Shown: positions 16,871 through 26,638, numbered from the stretch's first letter. The stretch is 64,000 nucleotides of DNA from Herbaspirillum robiniae (GCF_002213415.1 NZ_NJGU01000010.1:186001-250000); one strand, 5' to 3'. Program-made: numbers and translations. The notes: generated by a model not told the origin, from the sequence alone.

Positions 16871-18477
16871 CCATCGCCCAACAGCATCCTTCCATCCCCG
16901 TCGTCTCCTATCCCGAAGTGCGCGCCGCGCTGCTGGCGCGCGAAGAAATCGCCCTGCTGGACGTGCGCGAAGAGGCGCCGCATGCCGAGTCGCATCCGCT
17001 GTTCGCCGCCAACTTCCCGTTCTCGCACCTGGAGCTGAACGCCTACACCCGCCTGCCGCGGCGCGATACCCGCATCGTCACGCTGGATGACGGCGAAGGC
17101 CTGGCCGTGCGCGCAGCCCTGCGCCTGCGCGCGCTCGGCTATACCCAGGTGGGCGTGTTTGCCGGCGGCGTGCGCGGCTGGCGCGAGGCCGGCGGCGAGC
17201 TGTTCCAGGACGTCAACGTGCCCAGCAAGGCCTTCGGCGAACTGGTCGAGGCCAAACGCCATACGCCCTCGCTGTCGGCCCAGGAGGTCAAGGCGCTGCT
17301 GGACGCGAAAGAAGACGTGGTGGTAGTCGACGCGCGCCGCTTCGACGAATACCAGAACATGAACATCCCCGGCTCGGTCAGTGTGCCCGGCGCCGAGCTG
17401 GTGCTGCGGGTGCGCGCGCTGGCGCCGGATCCGGCCACGCGCGTGATCGTCAACTGCGCCGGCCGCACGCGCAGCATCATCGGCACGCAGTCGCTGGTCA
17501 ATGCCGGCATTCCCAACCAGGTGCATGCGCTGCGCAACGGCACCATAGGCTGGACGCTGGCCGGGCAGCAGCTGGAACACGGCCAGCAGCGCCGCTTCCC
17601 GGATGCGCTGGGGACCGCGCAAAAGGAAGAAGCACGGCGCCAGGCGCGCTCGGTGGCCGACCGCGCCGGCGTCAGGCGCGTCGCGCTGGAGCGCATCGGC
17701 GAACTGGAACAGCCCGGCCGCACCCTGTATCGCTTCGACGTGCGCACGCCGGAGGAGTATCGCGCCGGCCACTTGCCCGGGTTCTTCTCCGCGCCCGGCG
17801 GGCAGCTGGTGCAGGAGACCGAGATGAACGCGCCGGTGCGCGGCGCGCGCATCGTGCTGGCCGACGACGACGGCGTGCGCGCCGACATGACCGCCTCATG
17901 GCTGGCGCAGATGGCGTGGGACGTGTACGTGGTGGACGGCGTCGAGGACGCGCACCTGTCGGTGAAGGGCGATGCGCCGCGCCCGGTTCCGGACGCCGCG
18001 GTGTCGCCGCAGCAGCGCATCAGCGCGCAACAGCTCAAGGCCTGGCTGGACGCCGGCAACGACACCGTGGTGCTGGACTTTGCGCTGAGCGCGCGCCATG
18101 TGGCGCGGCATGTTCCCGGCGCCTGGTTCGTGCTGCGTTCGCAGATCGAGCAGGCCGCGCGCAAGTTCCCGTCCGCCTCGCGCTTCGTGGTCACCTGCGG
18201 CAGCTCGCTGCTGGCGCAGTTCGCCGTGGCCGATCTGCAGGCGCTGGTGGCGCAGCCGGTGTACCTGCTCGAAGGCGGCAATACCGCCTGGGAAGCCGCA
18301 GGCTACCCGGTGGCCGAGGGCGAGGAGCACCTGCTGTCGCCGCGCATCGACCGCTATCGCCGCCCCTACGAGGGCACCGGCAACGCCGCCAGCGCCATGC
18401 AGGCCTATCTCGATTGGGAGTTCGGGCTGGTCGAGCAGTTGGGGCGCGACGGCACCCATGGGTTCTTCGTGATCTGA
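16867..18477 (+). CDS. Four-domain rhodanese-like sulfurtransferase
   Basis: 536 residues forming four rhodanese-like units of about 110-130 residues. Domains 2 and 4 carry a cysteine at the active loop (Cys197 in VNCAGRTRS and Cys444 in VTCGSSLLA). Domains 1 and 3 have an aspartate-rich loop in its place (TLDDGEG and LADDDGVRA) and are probably structural. Active rhodaneses carry persulfide sulfur from a donor such as thiosulfate or a cysteine-derived persulfide to an acceptor. There is no signal peptide, so it acts in the cytoplasm. It is coupled to the thiol dioxygenase. It ends exactly where the convergent M81-family gene ends: the two stops together form TGATCA. Confidence 0.88.
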   Translation: MTIAQQHPSIPVVSYPEVRAALLAREEIALLDVREEAPHAESHPLFAANFPFSHLELNAYTRLPRRDTRIVTLDDGEGLAVRAALRLRALGYTQVGVFAGGVRGWREAGGELFQDVNVPSKAFGELVEAKRHTPSLSAQEVKALLDAKEDVVVVDARRFDEYQNMNIPGSVSVPGAELVLRVRALAPDPATRVIVNCAGRTRSIIGTQSLVNAGIPNQVHALRNGTIGWTLAGQQLEHGQQRRFPDALGTAQKEEARRQARSVADRAGVRRVALERIGELEQPGRTLYRFDVRTPEEYRAGHLPGFFSAPGGQLVQETEMNAPVRGARIVLADDDGVRADMTASWLAQMAWDVYVVDGVEDAHLSVKGDAPRPVPDAAVSPQQRISAQQLKAWLDAGNDTVVLDFALSARHVARHVPGAWFVLRSQIEQAARKFPSASRFVVTCGSSLLAQFAVADLQALVAQPVYLLEGGNTAWEAAGYPVAEGEEHLLSPRIDRYRRPYEGTGNAASAMQAYLDWEFGLVEQLGRDGTHGFFVI

Positions 18478-19980
18478 TCAGGAAGAGGCAAGCGGGCGCC
18501 GGCGGATCTCCGGCGGCAGCCTGCGCCAGTCCAGTTGCGCCGGGTCGAGCGGGAACGCGCCGGGCGCGGCGCACACCAAAATCTCGCTGGCCACGGGGGC
18601 AAAGTCGGTGCGGAAATGCACCGTGCTCTTGAGCGCGATGATGTCCAGCCGCTCCGGTTCCAGGCCGATGAAGCGCAGCAAGGCCAGGTCCAGCAGTTGC
18701 ACCGGCTGCGACACCACGATCACCTTCACGCGGCCGATGGCCAGCAGCGCGCTCGGCCCCAGCGTCAGGCGATAGCCCTGGAACACGCTGCCGGTCGCAT
18801 CCACCATGCCGTCGTGCAAGACTTCCACGCGCGCCTGCACGCTAAACGGCGCGTCGCCGGCGATGCCGGAGCGGCCGCCCAGGGCCAGCCGCAGTTCAGC
18901 GCCGGCGCCTGCGGCATGCGCGGCGGCCGCCGCCTGCGGATCGACCAGCAGGCCCAGCGCCGCATTGGCATCGGCTTTCACCAGTTCGCGCAGCAGGCCC
19001 GTGGTGTCGGCGCTGCCGCCGGCGCCGGGGTTGTCCTGGGCGTCGGCGATCACCACCGGGCCGCCGCGCCCGGCTACGGTCTGCAGCGCTCGTTCGACCG
19101 CGCCGCGCGCATCGAACAGCTCGCCGCCGAAGCGCGCTTCGGCGTCCAGCACCGCCTGCAGCAGGCGTTGTGCGGCTGCGTCCGCCGTCGTTGCATCCCC
19201 GGCGTAGGCCCAGACCGACGGGCCGCATTCGGCGACGTCGGCGGCGGGAAACCCCATCGTGAAATTGGCCAGAACCCCGTCGTCGTCTTCCAGTACCTGC
19301 GTCAGGTGTTGCAGCGAGCGCGCCGGTTCGAGGTCGGTGCATTGCCAGCACATGGGAATGAGAAAGGGAATGCGCCGCCATGCCGCCAGCGGACGACGCG
19401 CGTCGCCGGCCAGGCGCATCAGTTGGGCAAAGACGCGCGCACCGGTGGCGGCCATGTCCACATGCGGATAGGTGCGATAGGACAGCAGCAGGTCGGCCTG
19501 TTCCAGCATCTGCGGCGAGACGTTGGCGTGCAGGTCGAGGCTGGCCGCCAGCGGTACCTGCGGGCCTATCGCCGCGCGCACGCGGCGCAGGATCTCGCCG
19601 TCGGCGTCGTCGACGTGTTCGGCCGCCATCGCGCCGTGCAGGTCGAGGTAGACGGCGTCGGGCCTGGCCTGCGCGAGGGCATCCAGCAGCAGTGCGCACA
19701 TGCGCTCGAAGGCGTCGCGCGTGACCCGTCCCGAGGGGCCGGCCGCGGCCCAGGCCAGCGGCAGCAGCTGTACGCCGCCCTGCCTGTTGGCGGCATCGAT
19801 GAAGCCGGCGATGGGAATATTGCGCGGCGGCTTTCCCGCCGCCGGGGACATGGTCTGCAGCAGGGCGGGGCCTTGCAGCAATCCCGGCCAGGTGTCGGCC
19901 GCGACCAGGTGTTCCCAGCGCGTGGGGACCTGGCTGAAGGTGTTGGTTTCATGCTGGAAACCGCCGATGGCAATGCGCAT
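18478..19980 (-). CDS. M81-family metallopeptidase (MlrC-like)
   Basis: 500 residues. HETNTFS (residues 9-15), VYLDLHGAM (about 119-127) and SLDLHANVS (about 155-163) are the histidine and aspartate motifs of the MlrC/M81 family, and the MlrC C-terminal domain follows (from about 300: VVIADAQDNPGAGGSADTTGLL). MlrC hydrolyses linearised microcystin, but most homologues lie beside hydantoinase or amide genes and act on other peptides or amides. The start at 19980 has AGGAC 9 bp upstream. It is divergent from hyuA with a 210-bp shared promoter region, so it likely belongs to the same catabolic pathway. Confidence 0.9.
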   Translation of the reverse strand: MRIAIGGFQHETNTFSQVPTRWEHLVAADTWPGLLQGPALLQTMSPAAGKPPRNIPIAGFIDAANRQGGVQLLPLAWAAAGPSGRVTRDAFERMCALLLDALAQARPDAVYLDLHGAMAAEHVDDADGEILRRVRAAIGPQVPLAASLDLHANVSPQMLEQADLLLSYRTYPHVDMAATGARVFAQLMRLAGDARRPLAAWRRIPFLIPMCWQCTDLEPARSLQHLTQVLEDDDGVLANFTMGFPAADVAECGPSVWAYAGDATTADAAAQRLLQAVLDAEARFGGELFDARGAVERALQTVAGRGGPVVIADAQDNPGAGGSADTTGLLRELVKADANAALGLLVDPQAAAAAHAAGAGAELRLALGGRSGIAGDAPFSVQARVEVLHDGMVDATGSVFQGYRLTLGPSALLAIGRVKVIVVSQPVQLLDLALLRFIGLEPERLDIIALKSTVHFRTDFAPVASEILVCAAPGAFPLDPAQLDWRRLPPEIRRRPLASS

Positions 19981-20190
19981 GCGATGTTGTCCTGGTGACA
20001 AGGAGGCGTGGAATCTTTCCCACGTTAACAATTTGAGGAACGAAACGCAAAACTCGAAAGTCGCATAAGCTTAGTTGGAAATCTGATTTTCCCTTGCAGT
20101 TCCGAGAACCTAAACTCTTGCACTTTGCCCGTCCGGCGACCTGTGTTTCTTGGTGACGGATCCGGGCAGGCATCACCTTCCGGAGTAGCA

Positions 20191-22323
20191 GTGAATCCCG
20201 ATTCAGCGACCGGGGTGCGCGTCGGCATTGACGTCGGCGGCACCTTTACCGATTTCGTCCTCTATGATGCCGGCCACAAGCGCCTGGCTTACCACAAGCA
20301 ACCCAGCACGCCCGCCGATCCGGCGCTGGCGGTGCGCGACGGACTGGCCGCGCTGATCGCGCGGCAGGGGCTTTCCCCGGCCGACGTCGGCGTGCTGCTG
20401 CACGGGACCACCATCGGCCTGAACGCCATCATCCAGCGCCGCGGCGCGCGGGTGGCGCTGATTGCCAGCGAGGGCTTCCGCGACGTGCTGGAGATCGGCC
20501 GCGCGCGCATGCCGTCTTCCTTCGACTTCCACGCCACCCGCGAAGAACCGTTCCTGCCGCGCGAGCGCGTGCTGGAGATCGGCGCGCGCTTCAACCGCGA
20601 CGGCGAGGCCACGCGCTGGCCCGCCGCCGACGAGATCGCCCGCGTGGCCGAAGGCATCGGCCGGCTGGAGTGCGACGCCGCCGTGCTGATGCTGATCAAC
20701 GGATTTCTCCAGCCCGAGCGCGAGGCCGAACTGGCCGCCGCGCTGCAGGCCGCCTTGCCGGAGCATACGCGCGACGTCGCGGTGCTGTCGGCGGCGCAGA
20801 CCTGGCCGGAGATCCGCGAATACGAACGCACCGTGGTGGCCACCCTGAACGCCTATATCCAGCCGCTGATGCGCCGCTATTTCGAGCGCCTGGCGCAACT
20901 GGTGGGCGAGCTGGGCATATCCGCACCCATCCTCGTGACCGCCTCCAACGGCGGTTCGCTGTCGCTGCAGGGAGCGCTGGCGCGTCCCATCGATACCGTG
21001 CTGTCGGGTCCGGCCTCCGGGGTCGTGGCCGCAGCCCGCCTGGCCGACGAATCGCACACGCCGCGCATCGTCACCTTCGACATGGGCGGCACCAGCAGCG
21101 ATATCGCCGTCTCCCAGCACGGTCAGGCCGAGATGGTCACACGTACCGAGATCGGCGGCCTGCCGCTGGTGCTGCCGGTGGTGGGGGTGTCGGCCATCGG
21201 CGCCGGCGGCGGCTCGCGCATCCGCGTGGACGAACACGGCGTGCTCAAGGTCGGCCCGGAAAGCGCCGGTGCCGATCCCGGCCCGGCCTGCTACGGCCGC
21301 GGCGGCGACGATGCCACCGTCACCGACTGCTACCTCGCCACCGGCGTGCTGGACGCCGACGCCTTCGTCGGCGGCGCCATGAAGCTTTATCCCGAGCGCG
21401 CCATCAAGGCGCTGGACAAGGTCGCCGCCGCGCTGGGCGACAACAATCCCGACGCGGCCATCCGCGCCGCCTCCGGTGCACTGGCCATCGCCACCGCGCA
21501 GATGGCCTCCGAGCTGCGCAAGAGCCTGGCCCAGCGCGGTCTGGATCCGACCGAGTTCGCCCTGGTGCCGTTCGGCGGCGCCGGTCCGACCCACGCCAAC
21601 TGGCTGGCCGAAGAGGCGGGCCTCGCGCACGTGCTGGTGCCGCAGAAACCCGGCACCTTCTGCGCGCTGGGCGCGGCCACCTCGGACCTGCGGCGCGATT
21701 TCGTGCGCAGCCTGCGCGTGGCCATCGACGAGCGCAGCGCGGCCGACGTGGCGGCGATCTGGAGCGCGCTGGCGGCGCAGGCGCAGGAGTGGCTGGACCA
21801 ACAGGGCATGCATATGGGCGCAGAGGCGGGCGGCGCCACCGAGCTGCGCCATGCGCTGGACATGCGCTATGCCGGCCAGGCCTATGAGCTCAGCGTGGCC
21901 TTGCCCGAACCCCTGCCGTCGCCGCTGGATGCGCAGGTGCTGACCGAAGCCTTCCACAGCGAGCACGAACGCCTCTACGGTTTTCGCGACGAGGGCGCGC
22001 CGGTGGAGGTCTCGACCATCCGCCTGGCCATCGTCGGCCGCCTGGCCAAGGCCGGCGGCGCCCAACGCGAGGCCGGCTCCGGTTCGCCGGCGCCGCGTGC
22101 GCGACGGCGCGTGTTCCTGCTCGGCGGCTGGCACGAGGCCGGTGTCTACGGCCGTGAAGACCTCGGCGCCGGCGACCTGTTGCAAGGGCCGGCGATCATC
22201 GAGCAGGAAGACACCACGGTGCTGGTGCTGCCCGGTTGGCAGGGCCGCACCGATCGCCACGGCAATCTGCACCTGAAGCCGGTGGGCGCGCAAGACAATG
22301 CAGCACAGGGAGTATACGCATGA
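20191..22323 (+). CDS. hyuA: Hydantoinase/oxoprolinase subunit A
   Basis: 710 residues. VGIDVGGTFTDFVLYDAG at the N-terminus and VTFDMGGTSSDIAV near residue 295 are the two ATP-binding motifs of the HyuA/5-oxoprolinase A subunit (ASKHA fold). LHGTTIGLNAIIQRRGARVALI near 70 and GGGSRIRVDEHG near 340 are family signatures. With HyuB it should hydrolyse a cyclic amide such as a hydantoin or 5-oxoproline using ATP. The start is taken as GTG at 20191, with GGAG 8 bp upstream. The stop overlaps the hyuB start (ATGA). Confidence 0.9.
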   Translation: MNPDSATGVRVGIDVGGTFTDFVLYDAGHKRLAYHKQPSTPADPALAVRDGLAALIARQGLSPADVGVLLHGTTIGLNAIIQRRGARVALIASEGFRDVLEIGRARMPSSFDFHATREEPFLPRERVLEIGARFNRDGEATRWPAADEIARVAEGIGRLECDAAVLMLINGFLQPEREAELAAALQAALPEHTRDVAVLSAAQTWPEIREYERTVVATLNAYIQPLMRRYFERLAQLVGELGISAPILVTASNGGSLSLQGALARPIDTVLSGPASGVVAAARLADESHTPRIVTFDMGGTSSDIAVSQHGQAEMVTRTEIGGLPLVLPVVGVSAIGAGGGSRIRVDEHGVLKVGPESAGADPGPACYGRGGDDATVTDCYLATGVLDADAFVGGAMKLYPERAIKALDKVAAALGDNNPDAAIRAASGALAIATAQMASELRKSLAQRGLDPTEFALVPFGGAGPTHANWLAEEAGLAHVLVPQKPGTFCALGAATSDLRRDFVRSLRVAIDERSAADVAAIWSALAAQAQEWLDQQGMHMGAEAGGATELRHALDMRYAGQAYELSVALPEPLPSPLDAQVLTEAFHSEHERLYGFRDEGAPVEVSTIRLAIVGRLAKAGGAQREAGSGSPAPRARRRVFLLGGWHEAGVYGREDLGAGDLLQGPAIIEQEDTTVLVLPGWQGRTDRHGNLHLKPVGAQDNAAQGVYA

Positions 22324-24332
22324 AACTCGATCCGGTAAGCATAGAAATCCTCGGCAACAAGCTGACCTCGGTGGCCGAGGAGATGTGCCTGACGCTGCAA
22401 CGCACCGGGCGCACCCTGTACGTGAAGGAGACCGCCGACTTCTGCTGCGCGCTGGCCGGCCTGGACGGCAAGTTCTTCGCCTATCCGCGCGCGCTGGGGG
22501 TGTCCGGTTTCGTCGGACTGGATTGCACCGCCGCCATCGAGGCGGTCGGCGCGCTGGAGCCGGGCGACGTGATCCTGACCAACGATCCCTACCGCTCGCG
22601 TGGCCTGGCCACCCACCTGCCCGACCTGCAGGTGATCGAGCCGTATTTCCACGAAGGCCGCATCGTCGCCTACGGCTGGGGCTTCCTGCATGCTTCCGAC
22701 GTCGGCGGCAAGGTGCCCAGCAGCATCTCGCCGACCAATCACGAGATCTTCCAGGAAGGCCTGCAGATCCCGCCGGTGAAGATCATGCGCGCCGGGCGGA
22801 TGAACGAGGACGTGGCGCTGCTGTTTCGCGCCAACAGCCGCACGCCCGATGCCAACATGGGTGACCTGAAGGCCATGCTGGGCGCGCTGGCCACGGGCCG
22901 CGAGCGTGTGGCGCAGACCCTGGCCCAGCACGGCGGGCAAGCCTTCCTCGACGCCCAGGGCGACCTGGTGGAATACGCCGCGCTGCGCGCCCGCGCGGTG
23001 CTCTCGCGCATTCCGGAAGGCACCTACCGCTTCACCGACTATCTCGACGACGAGGCCGGCGCCGGCCTGCCGGTGCGTATCGCGCTGGCGGTGACGTTGA
23101 AGGGCGGCGGCATCGAACTGGACTTCACCGGCAGCGACCCGCAGGTGGCTGCCGCCATCAACATTCCCAGTCACGGCCTGCCGCATGCCTGGCTGACGCT
23201 GCGCATCCTGGCGCTGGTGGCGACGCTGGACAAGGGCGTGCCGATCAACGCGGGCCTGCTGAAACCGGTGTCGGTGGTGGCCCCGGCCGGCAGCATCGTC
23301 AATCCCTTGCCGGGCGCCGCCGTGGGCGTGCGCCACGCGGCTGCGGTGCGCGTCAACGATGCGCTCAACGGTGTGCTCGGCCAGGCGCTGCCCGAGCACA
23401 TGCCGGCGGCCAGCGGCGGCACCATCATTCCGGTGGTGGTGGCCGAGCCTTCGCGCCATGGCCACGGCCAGAACGTGCAGGTCGTCGAACCCATGGTCGG
23501 CGGTACCGGCGGGCGTCGCGGCCGCGACGGCGCCGACGGCCGCGACAGCAGCATTTCCAACCTGTCCAACAACCCGGTCGAAACGGTGGAAGCCGAGACC
23601 GGGGTCGAGATCGTGCGCTACGGTCTGCGCGCGGACTCCGCCGGCGCCGGCCAATGGCGCGGCGGCAACGGCCAGGAGATCCGCTTCCGCGTGCTGCAGG
23701 ACGACAGCTTCGTGCTGGCGCGCGGCATGGAGCGCCTGCGCTTTCGTCCGTGGGGCGCGCACGGCGGCGGTCCCGGCGCGCCGGCGCGGCTGGTGCTGCA
23801 TCGCCCCGGCGAATCGCCGCGCGAGCTGGGCAAGATCGACCTGCTGCCGGTGGCCGCGGGTGACGAGATCGCCATCCAGACGCCCGGCGGCGGCGGCTGG
23901 GGCAATCCCTTCGAACGGGATCCTGGCGCAGTGCTGGCCGACGTCAGGCGCGGCCTGCTGTCGCCGGATGCGGCGCGGCGCGATTACGGCGTGGCGCTGT
24001 CCGGCGGCCCTGCGGGCGTGGCCGTCGATGACGCCGCCACCGTCGCGCTGCGCGCCCGGGAGCCCGAGACGCGCACCCGCTTCGGCGCCGAGCGCGAGGC
24101 CTGGGACAAGGTCTTCCCATCCGAGCAGCTGGACCGCCTGAACGCGGCGCTGTTCGCGCTGGCGCCGGCGGCCCGTCCGCGCCGTCGGCGCCAGGTCTTC
24201 GCCGCCGCGCTGGCGACCTTGCCGGAAGGTTTTCCGCAGTCGCTGGCGCATGAGGACGCGATACGCCAGGCCGCCGCGCATTTCGCGCGCGAGGTCGAGG
24301 CCTGTACCGCCTCGGCGGCGCCGGCCGCCTGA
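22320..24332 (+). CDS. hyuB: Hydantoinase/oxoprolinase subunit B
   Basis: 670 residues, rather longer than the usual 520-580; about 110 residues at the C-terminus after NPFERDP (near residue 530) are poorly conserved and arginine- and alanine-rich. Family signatures are LTLQRTGRTLYVKETADFC near 25-43, ILTNDPYRSRGLATHLPDLQVI near 83-104 and the glycine-rich GGTGGRRGRDGADG near 395. It is the catalytic partner of HyuA. It is followed by a polyamine-type ABC importer, suggesting that substrate is taken up by that system. Confidence 0.9.
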   Translation: MKLDPVSIEILGNKLTSVAEEMCLTLQRTGRTLYVKETADFCCALAGLDGKFFAYPRALGVSGFVGLDCTAAIEAVGALEPGDVILTNDPYRSRGLATHLPDLQVIEPYFHEGRIVAYGWGFLHASDVGGKVPSSISPTNHEIFQEGLQIPPVKIMRAGRMNEDVALLFRANSRTPDANMGDLKAMLGALATGRERVAQTLAQHGGQAFLDAQGDLVEYAALRARAVLSRIPEGTYRFTDYLDDEAGAGLPVRIALAVTLKGGGIELDFTGSDPQVAAAINIPSHGLPHAWLTLRILALVATLDKGVPINAGLLKPVSVVAPAGSIVNPLPGAAVGVRHAAAVRVNDALNGVLGQALPEHMPAASGGTIIPVVVAEPSRHGHGQNVQVVEPMVGGTGGRRGRDGADGRDSSISNLSNNPVETVEAETGVEIVRYGLRADSAGAGQWRGGNGQEIRFRVLQDDSFVLARGMERLRFRPWGAHGGGPGAPARLVLHRPGESPRELGKIDLLPVAAGDEIAIQTPGGGGWGNPFERDPGAVLADVRRGLLSPDAARRDYGVALSGGPAGVAVDDAATVALRAREPETRTRFGAEREAWDKVFPSEQLDRLNAALFALAPAARPRRRRQVFAAALATLPEGFPQSLAHEDAIRQAAAHFAREVEACTASAAPAA

Positions 24333-24405
24333 GTCGGCTTGCAAGCACCGAGATACGCATTCGATCCATCCGACCGAAATCCGATCAAACAACATGGAGA
24401 ACACC

Positions 24406-25524
24406 GTGAAATCGATCCGCCTGATTCCCACCCTGGCTGTCACCCTGATTGCCGCCGCCATCCTCGCCGCCTGCGGCGACAAGAAACCCGAGGCGCCGCA
24501 GGCCGGCGCTGCCGCGCCCGCGCCGGCCGCCACCGACAAGGTGGTGATCGGCGTCTATGGCGGCGACTGGGAGAAGAACATCCGCGCCGCCGGCCTCGAG
24601 CAATACGCCAAGGACAACAAGATCAACGTCGAGATCGTGTCCGGCGCGGACGCCGAATGGCTGGCCAAGCTGCGCGCCTCCAACGGCAACAACCCGCAAT
24701 ACGACATCGTGGTGTTCCAGCCCGACTCGGTGCAGCGCGCCGCCGCGGCTGGCCTGCTGCAGCCGCTGGAAGCCGCCAACATCCCCAACCTGGCCAAACT
24801 TTATCCCTCGGTGCAGGAGAAGTTCACCAAGGACGGCAAGACCTACGCCGCCGCCTTCAGCCTCGGTCAGCTGGGCCTGGCCTATCGCACCGACCTGGTG
24901 AAGACCCCGCCCAAGAGCTGGCTGGACCTGTGGAATCCCGAATACAAGGGACACGTGGCGATCTCTTCGCCGACCTATGCGGCCGGCCTGCAGTTCTTTG
25001 CCGGCCTGACCCATGCGCTGGGCGGCGAGCTGAAGAATGACGCCGACGTCGACAAGACCTTCGCCAAGCTGGCCGAACTCAAGGGCAGCGCGGTCGCCTT
25101 CCCGGACAGCCCGGGCGCGATCCAGACGCTGCTGGAGCGCGGCGATGCATGGGTGGTGCCGTACTGGGACGGCCGCGTGTTCGCGCTGCAGAAATCGGGC
25201 CTGAAGGTCGGCTTCACCTATCCCAGCGACGGCCCGGTGGTGGGCGCGGCCAACTGGGTGATCGCCAAGGGCGCGCCCAACCTGGCCAACGCCTACAAGC
25301 TGGTCGACTTCCTCTCCAGCGACAAGGTGCAGAAGTCCTTCTCGGACGGTTCGCTGTACGGCATGACCAACCAGGACGTGCAGTACAACGAAGAACTGAA
25401 GGGCAAGGTGCAGGTCGGCGAAGAAGCGTACAAGAAGCTGATCTGGATCGACTATGAAACCGCCACGCCCAAGGTCGCCGACTGGAGCACGCGCTGGGCG
25501 CAGGCCCTGGGCAACGGAAAGTAA
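24406..25524 (+). CDS. ABC transporter substrate-binding lipoprotein (PotD-like)
   Basis: 372 residues. A lipoprotein signal is clear: positively charged start, hydrophobic stretch and lipobox ILAAC with the modified cysteine near residue 24. The mature protein resembles the spermidine/putrescine class of binding proteins (KVVIGVYGGDWEKNIRAAGLEQYAK, then GLAYRTDLVKTPPKSWLDLWNPEYKGHVAISSP). The GTG at 24406 is preferred because GGAGA lies 8 bp upstream; the in-frame ATG at 24394 would add four residues but has no ribosome binding site. It is separated from hyuB by 73 bp. The ligand is probably an amide or amine used by HyuAB. Confidence 0.88.
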   Translation: MKSIRLIPTLAVTLIAAAILAACGDKKPEAPQAGAAAPAPAATDKVVIGVYGGDWEKNIRAAGLEQYAKDNKINVEIVSGADAEWLAKLRASNGNNPQYDIVVFQPDSVQRAAAAGLLQPLEAANIPNLAKLYPSVQEKFTKDGKTYAAAFSLGQLGLAYRTDLVKTPPKSWLDLWNPEYKGHVAISSPTYAAGLQFFAGLTHALGGELKNDADVDKTFAKLAELKGSAVAFPDSPGAIQTLLERGDAWVVPYWDGRVFALQKSGLKVGFTYPSDGPVVGAANWVIAKGAPNLANAYKLVDFLSSDKVQKSFSDGSLYGMTNQDVQYNEELKGKVQVGEEAYKKLIWIDYETATPKVADWSTRWAQALGNGK

Positions 25525-25531
25525 GGCGCGC

Positions 25532-26638
25532 ATGAGCGCTATCGACATCCGTGGCGTGGCGCGCCGTTTCGGCGCGCTGCAGGCGCTGGACGGCGTGGAC
25601 CTGCAGATCGCGCAGGGCGAGTTCTTTTCGCTGCTGGGCCCCAGCGGCTGCGGCAAGACCACGCTGCTCAACATCATTGCCGGCTTTCTCGAACCCAGCG
25701 CCGGCAGCGTCGCGCTGGGCGGGCGCGACATCACCCGGCTGGCGCCGCATGAGCGCGACATCGGCATGGTGTTCCAGAACTATGCGCTGTTCCCGCACCT
25801 GAACGTGTTCGACAACGTCGCCTACGGCCTGCGCGTGCGCCGGCAGAAAGGCGAGGCGATCCGCGAACGGGTGGCGAGCATGCTGGCGCTGGTGCGCCTG
25901 TCTGAGCTGGCGCAGCGCATGCCGCACCAGCTCTCGGGCGGCCAGCAGCAGCGTGTGGCGATCGCCCGCGCGCTGGCCATCAGGCCGCAGGTGCTGCTGC
26001 TGGACGAGCCCCTGTCCAACCTCGACGCCAAGCTGCGCAAGGAGATGCAGGCCGAACTGCGTCGCCTGCAGCGCGACGTCGGCATCACCACCGTGATGGT
26101 GACGCACGACCAGGAGGAAGCGCTGGGCCTGTCAGACCGCATCGGCATCCTGGGCGGCGGCCGCCTGCAGCAGGTGGGCACGCCGCTGGAGCTGTACCGC
26201 CAGCCGGCCAACCGCTTCGTCGGCGAGTTCGTCGGCCAGGCCAACCTGATTGCCGCGCAGCCCGAGGGCGGCGGCTATTTCAAGGCGCTGTCGCACGAGG
26301 CCGCCGAAGGCGTGCCGCTGCGCCTGTTCGCAGGCGAAGGGCAGGCCGGGCAGACGCTGTTCCTGCTGCGACCGGAACGCATCCGCCTGGCCGAACCCGA
26401 CGGCGCGCCGGCCGGACCCAACGTGGTGGAGGGCCAGGTGCGCGAGGCCAGCTACGCCGGCGCCGAACTGCACCTGACGGTGACGCTGCCGGGCGCGGGC
26501 GTGCTGCATGTGGCGGCCCCGGAGTCGCTGTTCGGCCAGGTGCCGCAGGCCGGCGTGGGCGTGCGCCTGTCGTGGGAGGCGCATGACCTGGTGCCGCTGC
26601 CGGACGACAATGCGGCGGCGCAGGGAAGCGCCGCATGA
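25532..26638 (+). CDS. ABC transporter ATP-binding protein (PotA-like)
   Basis: 368 residues, the usual PotA length. Walker A is GPSGCGKTT (about 37-45), the Q-loop MVFQNYALFPHLNVFDNVAYGL (about 80-101), the signature LSGGQQQR (about 135-142), Walker B VLLLDEPLSNLDAKLR (about 154-169) and MVTHDQEEAL. The C-terminal 130 residues form the TOBE regulatory region (FLLRPERIRLAEPD). It starts 7 bp after the binding protein stop and overlaps the first permease by ATGA. Confidence 0.93.
   Translation: MSAIDIRGVARRFGALQALDGVDLQIAQGEFFSLLGPSGCGKTTLLNIIAGFLEPSAGSVALGGRDITRLAPHERDIGMVFQNYALFPHLNVFDNVAYGLRVRRQKGEAIRERVASMLALVRLSELAQRMPHQLSGGQQQRVAIARALAIRPQVLLLDEPLSNLDAKLRKEMQAELRRLQRDVGITTVMVTHDQEEALGLSDRIGILGGGRLQQVGTPLELYRQPANRFVGEFVGQANLIAAQPEGGGYFKALSHEAAEGVPLRLFAGEGQAGQTLFLLRPERIRLAEPDGAPAGPNVVEGQVREASYAGAELHLTVTLPGAGVLHVAAPESLFGQVPQAGVGVRLSWEAHDLVPLPDDNAAAQGSAA

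Noticed and set aside
16550-17090. Possible longer start of the rhodanese gene inside the dioxygenase gene
   Set aside because: The upstream frame overlaps the dioxygenase coding sequence and has no rhodanese character; the ATGA overlap at 16867 is the natural start.
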